Source: Thermomonas paludicola (lineage in GTDB: Bacteria; Pseudomonadota; Gammaproteobacteria; Xanthomonadales; Xanthomonadaceae). Taken from it: a stretch of 64,000 bases of DNA. The stretch spans positions 2,418,001 through 2,482,000 of the forward strand of contig NZ_CP093311.1 in NCBI RefSeq assembly GCF_024498955.1, in the 5' to 3' direction. Position 1 is the stretch's first letter. The number at the start of each line of letters is the position of its first letter. The translations under genes and the position numbers were made by a program. Positions 8,387 through 15,540 of this stretch are shown here, piece by piece. Below the pieces are notes generated by a model that saw only the letters and a program-made list of their open reading frames with translations, was not told where the DNA came from and ran no database searches.

Positions 8387-10273
8387 ATGTCTTGCCGCAA
8401 CACTCCACTCCGCGTCAGTGCGCTCACGCTTGCACTGGCGCTGCCCGCGTTGGCGACAGCCTCCCCCGACGACGCAAAAACCCTGGATGGCGTGATCGTC
8501 ACCGCCACCCGCACACCCACCACCGTTGACGCCGCGCTTGCCGCCGTGGAGGTCATCGACCGCACGCAGATCGAGCGCAGCAGCGCGCATTCCCTGCCGG
8601 AACTGCTGCGCGGCCGCGCCGGCATCACCATCGTCAATCAGGGCGGGCTGGGCAAGCTGAGCACGCTGTTCCTGCGCGGCACCGAATCCGACCACACCCT
8701 GTTCCTCATCGATGGCATCCGCGTGGGCTCGCCCACTTCCGGGCTGACCTCGTTGCAGGACATCCCGCTGGCGCAGATCGAGCGCATCGAAATCGTGCGC
8801 GGCCCGCGTTCCTCGCTGTACGGCGCCGATGCCATCGGCGGCGTCATCCAGATCTTCACCCGACAGGGCGCGGGCCAACACGGCCTGCAAGGGCGCGCGC
8901 GCGTCGGTGCCGGCAGTCACGGCCTGCGCGAAGCCTCGGCAGGCATCGGCCTGCGCGGCGCGCACGGCGGCGTGAGCGTGGATCTGGCGCATCAGTCCAC
9001 GGATGGCATCAACGCCTGCCTCGGCTTCTACAACCCGTCCAACTACAGCGGCGCCGGCTGCTTCATCGTGCCGGGCACGCATCTGGACCGCGATGGCTAC
9101 CGCAACAACAGCGCCAGCCTGCGCGCCGATTTCTCGCCCGGCGACGCCTGGACGTTCGATGCGCAGGCCTTCCGCGCCATCGGTCACAACGACTATGACG
9201 GCGACTACGTGGACAATTCCGATATCGTCCAGCAGGTCGTCGGCGGCAGCGTGCGCTGGGCGCCGTCCAGCGGGATCCAGTTCAAACTCGGCATGGGCCG
9301 AAATACGGATGATTCCGACAATTCCCTCGGCAACATCTTTGCCAACCGATACAGCACCACCCGCGACAGCGCCAACCTGCAGGGCGACTTCACCGTGTCA
9401 CCGGGCCAGGTGCTTACCGCAGGCCTCGATTGGCTGCGTGACCGCGCCAACGTGATCGACCCGTGGTTGCCGCCCTACGCGCCCACGCGCGGCAATCGCG
9501 CCGGCTTTATCCAGTATCAGGGCGACTTCGGCGCACAGGACTGGCAGGTGTCCGTGCGCCGCGACAACAACGACCAGTTCGGCGGGCACACCACCGGCAG
9601 CATCGCCTGGGGCATGGACATCGGCGCGGGCTGGCGCGTCACCGCCAGCCACGGCACCGCGTTCAAGGCGCCCAGCTTCAACGAGCTGTACTACCCCGGC
9701 TTCAGCAACCCGTTGCTGCGCCCGGAGGATTCACGCAGCAGCGAACTCTCGCTGGCGCGCAGCGGCGACGACTGGCAGGTACAGGCCAACGCCTATCAGA
9801 CGCGCATCAACGACTTGATCGCCTACGATGCATTGGCCGGCAAGCCCAACAACGTGGAGACCGCGCGCATTCGCGGCGTGGAGCTGACCGGCAGCGCGCA
9901 GCTTGGCCAGTGGCATGTGCGGGGCCAGCTGGGTTGGCTGGAAACCCGCAACCTCAGCGCCGGTTTCAACCACGGCAAGCACCTTGCACGTCGCCCGTCG
10001 CGCAGCGTGCGGCTGGACCTGGATCGCGACATCGGCAACTGGGGCGTCGGCATTTCCGGCATTGGCGAATCCGCGCGCTGGGACGACGTGGGCAACACCG
10101 CGCGCGTGGGCGGCTACGGCACGGTCGATGCGCGCGTGTCCTGGCGCTTCAGCCCGGCGTGGACGCTGCAGGCGAACGTGGCCAATGCATTCGACCGGCG
10201 CCATGAAACCAGCGCGTGGTACGCCCAGCCCGGTCGCGAGTACGCACTCAGCCTGCGCTGGCAACCCGAATAA
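8387..10273 (+). CDS. btuB: TonB-dependent vitamin B12 receptor (BtuB-like)
   Basis: Outer-membrane receptor expected to import cobalamin with TonB energy. The 628-residue product has a signal peptide (VSALTLALALPALATASP), a TonB box region around TLDGVIVTATRTPTT, a plug domain with LRGRAGITIVNQGG and the IERIEIVRGPRSSLYGADA motif, and a beta-barrel of about 480 residues. Length matches BtuB (about 600-630). The riboswitch in the leader strongly supports cobalamin as substrate. The last strand reads YALSLRW before a short QPE tail, so the terminal residue is not the usual aromatic. No periplasmic or inner-membrane B12 transport genes are adjacent. Confidence 0.92.
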   Translation: MSCRNTPLRVSALTLALALPALATASPDDAKTLDGVIVTATRTPTTVDAALAAVEVIDRTQIERSSAHSLPELLRGRAGITIVNQGGLGKLSTLFLRGTESDHTLFLIDGIRVGSPTSGLTSLQDIPLAQIERIEIVRGPRSSLYGADAIGGVIQIFTRQGAGQHGLQGRARVGAGSHGLREASAGIGLRGAHGGVSVDLAHQSTDGINACLGFYNPSNYSGAGCFIVPGTHLDRDGYRNNSASLRADFSPGDAWTFDAQAFRAIGHNDYDGDYVDNSDIVQQVVGGSVRWAPSSGIQFKLGMGRNTDDSDNSLGNIFANRYSTTRDSANLQGDFTVSPGQVLTAGLDWLRDRANVIDPWLPPYAPTRGNRAGFIQYQGDFGAQDWQVSVRRDNNDQFGGHTTGSIAWGMDIGAGWRVTASHGTAFKAPSFNELYYPGFSNPLLRPEDSRSSELSLARSGDDWQVQANAYQTRINDLIAYDALAGKPNNVETARIRGVELTGSAQLGQWHVRGQLGWLETRNLSAGFNHGKHLARRPSRSVRLDLDRDIGNWGVGISGIGESARWDDVGNTARVGGYGTVDARVSWRFSPAWTLQANVANAFDRRHETSAWYAQPGREYALSLRWQPE

Positions 10274-10298
10274 GGAAGCGTCGCTGCAAGGAAGCAAC

Positions 10299-10326
10299 AA
10301 GCCCGGCAGGGATGCCGGGCTTTTTT
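10299..10326. terminator. Rho-independent terminator after btuB
   Basis: A 10-bp stem (AAGCCCGGCA 10299-10308 with TGCCGGGCTT 10313-10322) followed by a T-run to 10326. The A-rich left flank could also let it serve the convergent cyclic-di-GMP gene. Confidence 0.9.
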
Positions 10327-10349
10327 GTTGCGCCACGGCGGGCAACCGG

Positions 10350-12455
10350 TCAGGCGTCTTGCGCCAGCCGCTGGCACGCACGCAGCAGGTCGCGGCATTC
10401 CGCAGGCGGCAGCGGCGGGAAGAACAGGTAGCCCTGCGCCTGGTCGCAGCGGTTGTCGCGCAGATAGGCGAATTGCGCATGGTTCTCCACCCCCTCGGCC
10501 ACCACCGTCAGGCCCAGGCTGCGCGCCAGCGCGATGATGGTTCGCACGATGGCGACATCGTTTTCATTGCCCGGAATGTCGGAGATGAAGGAGCGATCGA
10601 TTTTCAGACAATGGATGGGAAACGTCTTGAGGTAGCTCAGCGACGAATACCCGGTGCCGAAATCATCGATGGAGATGCGCACCCCCAATCGCTCCAGATC
10701 GACCAGCACCACGGTCGCCGCGGACAGGTCATCCATCAGCGCCGATTCGGTGATTTCCAGCTCCAGGTCAGCCGGCTGCAGGCCGGTGTCGCGCAGCACC
10801 TTGCTGACTTCCTCGGCGAGATCACGCTGGCGGAATTGCCGCGCCGACAGGTTCACCGCCACGCTTCCCGTGGGCAGCCCTTCCATCCGCCATTCGCGCA
10901 ATTGGCGGCAGGCCTCGCGCAGCACCCAATCACCAATCGGCAGGATCATCCCGCTGCGCTCGGCCACCGCGATGAATTCGTCCGGACGCACGCTGCCAAG
11001 CTCGGGGGAATTCCAGCGCAGCAGGGCTTCCCAACCGGTCAGGCGCCCGGATTCGATCTCCCACTTCGGCTGGTAATGCAGCGCCAGTTCCTTGCGCTCC
11101 AGCGCGTGGCGCAGGCGTGCCTCAAGCAATGCGCGGCGCTGGAACCCCTTGTCCAGTTCCTCGGTAAACACCACCAGGCAATTGCGCCCGGCCTGCTTGG
11201 CCTGGTGCATCGCCAGATCGACTTGCCGCATCCATGTGCTGACCGATCCCTCGCCGCCGGAAAACACCACCAGACCGATACTGGCTCCGATCCCCACACG
11301 GTCATCGTCGATCTCGAACTCGCGCGCCAGCGCCAGCAGCAACGCATCACCCACATGCCTGGCCTCCGCCAGCGCCACGCCATCCAGGTGGATCACGAAC
11401 TCGTCGCCGCTGAACCGGGCCACGCAGGCACCGGGCGGCAGGCATTCGCGAATGCGCGCGGCGATCATCACCAGCAACCGATCCCCCTGCTCGTGGCCCA
11501 GCGTGTCGTTGACGTTCTGGAAATGATCCAGATCCAGCAGCAGCAGTGCGCCCCCGCGCAACTTCAATTGCGCAAGCCGCTCGGTGAAGGCCGTGCGATT
11601 GGGCAGACCGGTCAGTGAATCGTGGGCCAGCATGTGCCGCATCTGCCGGAAGGGCCGGTTCACCGCCTCGGCATAAATGGCGCGATACAGGAAGCAATAC
11701 GCCGCCAGCTTGTACAGATGGCCCAACAAGTTGGCCGAACTGGCCACGCGCCCGTACAGCGACGCAAACAGCTCGCTCACCGCCATCAACAGCAAGGCCA
11801 GCAGCAGGCTGCCGAATTCGCAGCCGGTGATGGCCTTGCGCCGCAGCACCAGCAGCAAGGCCGCGCCAAGGTACAGGGCAAACGCGCCCCACTCCATGCC
11901 TACCTTGAGCGGGGTCAGCCCCTGCTCATCCGCATACATGAGCGTGATGCGGGTCGGGTTGGTCAATGGCAGCCACGCCACGGCAGCCACCAGCAGCAAC
12001 ACGCCGGCAAACCAGGCACTGCGTATCCAGGGCGAACGCGGCGCCGGCCGTTCCGCCAGCAACACATAGGCAAGCAGCCCGATCGCCGCGGCATAGCGGG
12101 CCAGCAACCAGAACAGGATCGCCTTGTGCGGCGAATTGGCGCTGCCAAGCTCCGGCATCCCCACGTAGGCGAGCAGGTGCAGCATGTCGAACAGAGCAAC
12201 CGCGAGGAAGGCACCGCCCAGCTCCATCGTGCGGGTGGAACGCCGTGCTTCGGCCGTGCCGATGCCGGTGACGAAGACCAGCACCGCCAGCACCACGGCG
12301 AGGATTTCCAGCACCGAATGGATCGCCAGGAACTGCGGCGGATCGAGGGCCAGCTGCTGACCCGGCACGGCTTGCCAGACCAGCAGTGGAATCGCCAGCG
12401 CCAGCAGCAGGAATCCAGCGATCCGATTCGGCGCCGGTGTTTGCATTCGCATCAA
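10350..12455 (-). CDS. MASE3-GGDEF-EAL cyclic-di-GMP signalling protein
   Basis: A 701-residue inner-membrane protein. The first 265 residues form about eight hydrophobic segments of the MASE3 sensor type (FDMLHLLAYVGMPEL, LYKLAAYCFLYRAIYAEAVN). The GGDEF domain follows (HDSLTGLPNRTAF), with the signature reading SGDEF instead of GGDEF and no RxxD inhibitory site at the usual distance. The C-terminal EAL domain is intact: GWEALLRW, VNLSARQF, LEITESALM, DDFGTGYSSLSYLK, KIDRSFI and EGVE. It is therefore a likely c-di-GMP phosphodiesterase, with uncertain cyclase activity. It is monocistronic and divergent from cdd. The sensed ligand is unknown. Confidence 0.9.
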   Translation of the reverse strand: MMRMQTPAPNRIAGFLLLALAIPLLVWQAVPGQQLALDPPQFLAIHSVLEILAVVLAVLVFVTGIGTAEARRSTRTMELGGAFLAVALFDMLHLLAYVGMPELGSANSPHKAILFWLLARYAAAIGLLAYVLLAERPAPRSPWIRSAWFAGVLLLVAAVAWLPLTNPTRITLMYADEQGLTPLKVGMEWGAFALYLGAALLLVLRRKAITGCEFGSLLLALLLMAVSELFASLYGRVASSANLLGHLYKLAAYCFLYRAIYAEAVNRPFRQMRHMLAHDSLTGLPNRTAFTERLAQLKLRGGALLLLDLDHFQNVNDTLGHEQGDRLLVMIAARIRECLPPGACVARFSGDEFVIHLDGVALAEARHVGDALLLALAREFEIDDDRVGIGASIGLVVFSGGEGSVSTWMRQVDLAMHQAKQAGRNCLVVFTEELDKGFQRRALLEARLRHALERKELALHYQPKWEIESGRLTGWEALLRWNSPELGSVRPDEFIAVAERSGMILPIGDWVLREACRQLREWRMEGLPTGSVAVNLSARQFRQRDLAEEVSKVLRDTGLQPADLELEITESALMDDLSAATVVLVDLERLGVRISIDDFGTGYSSLSYLKTFPIHCLKIDRSFISDIPGNENDVAIVRTIIALARSLGLTVVAEGVENHAQFAYLRDNRCDQAQGYLFFPPLPPAECRDLLRACQRLAQDA

Positions 12456-12619
12456 GCCACCTGGTTGTCGGTGCGGAACACGCGACCCGGCGATCCTGCC
12501 AGGGGCTGGCAGTGCCCGTTCGCGCTGGAAGATCCCCTTCCCGTTTCATCCTAAACCGATTTCATCCGCAGGCGGAACGCCGCTGCCGGCATATGCGCAA
12601 ACCACCGAGGCATGCCACT

Positions 12620-13114
12620 ATGCGAAAACCCTTGTCTGGCCAGATGTCGCCGATGCACGAATTGACCACGTTGCGCGCACTCGCCGAGCAAGCGTCGAGG
12701 CAGGCCTATGCGCCCTATTCCAAACTGCGCGTGGGCGCTGCGCTGCGCTCTGCCAGCGGCCAGGTGTATGCGGGCTGCAATGTCGAGAACGCCTCGTTCA
12801 CCATCGGCAACTGCGCCGAGCGCGCGGCAATTGCCGCTGCCGTGCAGGCGGAAGGACAAGGGTTTCGCCTTGCCGCGATCGCGGTTACCGCGTTCACCGC
12901 CGACGGAAGCGTGCTGCCGATTTCACCCTGCGGCGCGTGCCGGCAGGCCATGGTCGAATTCGGCCCGCAGGCCGCCGTGACCTTCCGCCAGCCCGATGGC
13001 GACTGGATTGACGTGGACGCCGATGCACTGCTGCCGTTCCGCTTCATCCTGCAGCAGCCACAGGCAACCAATGCCACGCCGGCACCGGCGCTGGCGCAGT
13101 CTCTCCCAGGGTAA
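12620..13114 (+). CDS. cdd: cytidine deaminase
   Basis: Zinc hydrolase that converts cytidine and deoxycytidine to uridine and deoxyuridine in pyrimidine salvage. Family motifs are AYAPYSKLRVGAAL, NVENASFTIGNCAER (Cys in the CAE zinc site) and SPCGACRQ (PCxxC zinc ligands), which mark the small homotetrameric type. At 164 residues it is longer than usual (about 130), with an Ala/Pro-rich C-terminal tail. I chose the ATG at 12620 because GAGG at 12607-12610 is well spaced; ATGs at 12644 and 12653 are alternatives nearer the family N-terminus. Its last 71 bases overlap the end of deoA on the opposite strand. Confidence 0.9.
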   Translation: MRKPLSGQMSPMHELTTLRALAEQASRQAYAPYSKLRVGAALRSASGQVYAGCNVENASFTIGNCAERAAIAAAVQAEGQGFRLAAIAVTAFTADGSVLPISPCGACRQAMVEFGPQAAVTFRQPDGDWIDVDADALLPFRFILQQPQATNATPAPALAQSLPG

Positions 13115-14375
13115 ACGCCGCCTGCACCCGCGCCTCTGCGGCGTCGGCGTCTGCTTCGCTGCGCGCATGCACGACGGCAAGCGTCTCGCCGAACGCCAGC
13201 CTCTCGCCGCGCCCACGCACCTCGGCCAAGCCCACCGCGTGATCGATCGCCGCGCCCGGCATGCGCCGGCCGCCACCCAGGTCCACCACGCATTCGCCCA
13301 GCGCACGCACGTCGATGGCCCGCACGAAGCCGTCGGCGTGCGCCGGCACGCGGCGCTGCACCGGTGCCTGCGGCAAGTACCGCTGCGGGTGCTCCAGCAG
13401 GTCGGCCGGGCCGCCCAACCCGGCCACCATGCGCGCGAAGCGCTCCGCAGCGGCGCCACTTTGCAACGCCAGCTGCAGCCGCCGCAACGCATCTTCACGG
13501 CAACTGGCGATGCCGCCGATGCAGAGCAAGCCGGCCGACAACTCCAGCGTCAGCGCGCGCAAGCGCGGGCATCCCGGGCGCCCCGACAGCAAATCAAGGA
13601 CGGCGCGCAGCTCCAGCGCATTGCCCGCTTCACGCCCCAACACCTGCCCCATGTCGGTCAAGGCCACCGACAGGGCCAGGCCGCTGCCGGCAGCAACCGC
13701 CTGCATGCGTGATGCCAGCGCTTCGGCATCGGCCAGCGCAGGCGTCTGCGCCCCACTGCCGGTCTTGATGTCCAGCACCAGCGCCTGCGCGCCGCCTGCC
13801 AGCTTCTTCGACAGAATCGAGGCCACGATGAGCTCGGGCACGTCGACGGTGGCGGTGACGTCGCGCACCGCATACAGGCGGCGGTCGGCCGGCACCAGGT
13901 CGGCGCTCTGGCCGACGATGGCGCAGCCGACCTCGCGCACCACCCGCGCCAGCCGCGCGGGGTCGGGATTCACGTCGTAGCCGGGCAGGCTTTCCAGCTT
14001 GTCCAGCGTGCCACCGGTATGCCCCAGCCCGCGACCGGAAATCATCGGCACGTAGCCGCCGCAGGCCGCCACCAGCGGCGCCAGCGCCAGGCTCACGCAG
14101 TCGCCCACGCCGCCGGTGGAATGCTTGTCCAGCACCGGGCCCGGCAGGTCGCGCCAGTGCATGCGGCGACCGGAATCGCGCAGCGCGAAGGTGAAGTCGC
14201 GGCACTCGGCCGCATCCAGCCCGCGCCACGCCACCGCCATCGCGAAAGCACCGATCTGGCCCTCACTCCACGCCTCGCCGGCAATCCCCTCGGCAAGCGC
14301 ATGCCATTGCGTCGCATCCAGACGCCCCCCTTCGCGCTTGGCGCGGATCAGGCTCGCGGCAGGCCAGGACGTCAT
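13044..14375 (-). CDS. deoA: thymidine phosphorylase
   Basis: Cleaves thymidine (and deoxyuridine) with phosphate to base and deoxyribose-1-phosphate. The 443-residue protein carries the family signature SGRGLGHTGGTLDKLE at about residue 110, the phosphate-binding DKHSTGGVGD, LSKKLAGGAQALVLDIKTG, and a C-terminal pyrimidine-phosphorylase domain. The ATG at 14375 (MTSWPAASLIRAKREGG) aligns with family N-termini; in-frame starts up to 14465 are possible. It faces cdd, whose product feeds deoxyuridine to this enzyme, and the two coding regions overlap tail to tail by 71 bp. Confidence 0.93.
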   Translation of the reverse strand: MTSWPAASLIRAKREGGRLDATQWHALAEGIAGEAWSEGQIGAFAMAVAWRGLDAAECRDFTFALRDSGRRMHWRDLPGPVLDKHSTGGVGDCVSLALAPLVAACGGYVPMISGRGLGHTGGTLDKLESLPGYDVNPDPARLARVVREVGCAIVGQSADLVPADRRLYAVRDVTATVDVPELIVASILSKKLAGGAQALVLDIKTGSGAQTPALADAEALASRMQAVAAGSGLALSVALTDMGQVLGREAGNALELRAVLDLLSGRPGCPRLRALTLELSAGLLCIGGIASCREDALRRLQLALQSGAAAERFARMVAGLGGPADLLEHPQRYLPQAPVQRRVPAHADGFVRAIDVRALGECVVDLGGGRRMPGAAIDHAVGLAEVRGRGERLAFGETLAVVHARSEADADAAEARVQAAFTLGETAPAPVPAWHWLPVAAAG

Positions 14376-14769
14376 GCGCAACCGGCCCATGCAAACGGCG
14401 CGCAACGTGGATGACGCGGCGGCAGGGACAACGGGAAATTCAACATGAGGCAGCCTGTGTCGCACGGGTTGGCAAACGGCAGCCTAGGCGCGCCCGCCGC
14501 GACATGCCTTGATCCAGCGCAAGCCCTGCGCGGCCGGCCGCGGCCGTTGCCTGGCAAGCGCAACCGCGGCGCGCGGCCGTGACACTACTGCGCGCCGAAC
14601 CCGCGTTCGCGCCCCACACCACCGCCGCGTTGCGGCGATTGACGCCGATTTTCCCGTACAAGGTGGCCACGTGATTCGCGCGTGCAAGCAAGGACGCTAC
14701 CTCGCTCCGCCTTCACATCGGAAGTGCCTAACTGGGCGTGTGCATTCCGGTCACGCAAGGAGAACCACC
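14376..14769. other. gene-poor interval between deoA and the CsbD gene
   Basis: About 390 bases without an intact gene. It holds the decayed LuxR-type helix-turn-helix remnant described separately (14580-14712, minus strand), and near its right end a good ribosome-binding site AAGGAG (14758-14763) for the CsbD gene. I saw no terminator for deoA because it reads leftward. No convincing promoter was identified. Confidence 0.5.
14580..14712 (-). pseudogene. remnant of a LuxR-type helix-turn-helix regulator
   Basis: Just after a TGA (14713-14715 on the minus strand) the frame reads RRSEVASLLARANHVATLYG followed by KIGVNRRNAAVVW. This resembles the end of LuxR/NarL-type DNA-binding domains (pattern like ExAxLL...HTV..YV..LYxKLGVxxRxxAV). 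Several helix residues are missing and no receiver domain is seen upstream. Frame similarity is by eye only, so it could be chance. Confidence 0.35.
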
Positions 14770-14889
14770 ATGAACAACGATCGCATCAAGGGCCAGTGGA
14801 GGCAGATTGCCGGCAAGATCCAGGAACGCTATGGCATGGCCAAGGACGACGCCGAAAAACAGGTCGCCGATTTCATCGAATCGCTCTGA
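14770..14889 (+). CDS. shortened CsbD-family stress protein
   Basis: A 39-residue hydrophilic protein. It begins MNNDRIKGQWRQIAGKIQER and ends YGMAKDDAEKQVADFIESL. CsbD proteins are normally about 60-70 residues, with the N-terminal IKGxWxQ motif separated by about 25 residues from the (L/I)QERYG...AEKQVDDF motif. Here the two motifs are fused, as if the middle were deleted in frame. An AAGGAG site 7 bases ahead of the ATG supports translation. CsbD proteins are stress-induced (osmotic or general stress) with unknown biochemistry. It sits 84 bp before a DUF1328 gene, a common pairing. Confidence 0.75.
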   Translation: MNNDRIKGQWRQIAGKIQERYGMAKDDAEKQVADFIESL

Positions 14890-14973
14890 CGCACGAATCG
14901 CTACAACGCTCCATTTCGTCGGCAGTGGCATGACAAGGCTCATCCGCACCGGCAGCCAACCAAGGAGATCGAC

Positions 14974-15138
14974 ATGTTGCACTACGCCATCGTGTTTTTC
15001 GTGGTCGCACTGATCGCCGGCTTTCTGGGATTTTTCGCCATCGCCGGCACGGCCGCATGGATCGCCAAGATCCTGTTCATCGTTTTCCTGATCCTGTTCG
15101 TGGTCTCGCTGGTCACCGGCCGGCGTCCGCGCGTTTGA
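14974..15138 (+). CDS. DUF1328 (YtjA-like) small membrane protein
   Basis: A 54-residue protein of two hydrophobic segments: [20 protein letters not shown] and the segment at about residues 31-48 ([17 protein letters not shown]), joined by a short small-residue loop and ending in basic GRRPRV. This is the DUF1328/YtjA pattern of small inner-membrane proteins, usually 50-60 residues and often stress-associated. AAGGAG at 14962-14967 is well placed for the ATG. It is probably co-transcribed with the CsbD gene. Function is unknown. Confidence 0.88.
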   Translation: MLHYAIVFFVVALIAGFLGFFAIAGTAAWIAKILFIVFLILFVVSLVTGRRPRV

Positions 15139-15540
15139 TGGGAGGCGGGGTGTTCGCAGCCATGGCGCGTGTTGTAGCGCCATGGCTGCACGCGCCGTTA
15201 TGCGCTGAAGGGGCAGTCACCTTGGGCGGAAATCCAGGCAGCCTGTCCGATCGCAGCCATGCTGAATGCAACGCCTCGCTGGCACTGGATGCCATGATCC
15301 CGCGAACCTCGTCGCCATTTCTGACGGACTGTTCGTTATCCTGGAAGCGGCGCTGGATGTCAGCCGGCAATCGCGGGGGCCTTCGATATCGGCGGCGGTG
15401 ATCTGGTGAATGCCTGGGGCTTTGGCACCGGCAAATGCAGGCCAACGAACACAGAGTCACAGCGCTGAAAGTCCAGGCATCCCGGCCCGCAGGTCGTGAT
15501 CCCGACGACGCAAACATAGAGTGCCGGAGAAAAGCAGTCG
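15139..15540. other. gene-free interval upstream of the P-type ATPase
   Basis: About 400 bases with no intact gene recognisable on either strand. It contains a perfect 12-bp inverted repeat (15156-15189, listed separately). The stretch is less GC-rich than the core genes around it. CCGGAG (15525-15530) just before the ATPase ATG is a usable ribosome-binding site. I found no confident promoter. Confidence 0.5.
15156..15189. repeat. perfect 12-bp inverted repeat downstream of the DUF1328 gene
   Basis: Arms GCAGCCATGGCG (15156-15167) and CGCCATGGCTGC (15178-15189) flank a 10-base spacer. It sits 17 bases after the DUF1328 stop, so it may be a terminator hairpin, but no T-run follows. It could alternatively be an operator. 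Confidence 0.6.
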
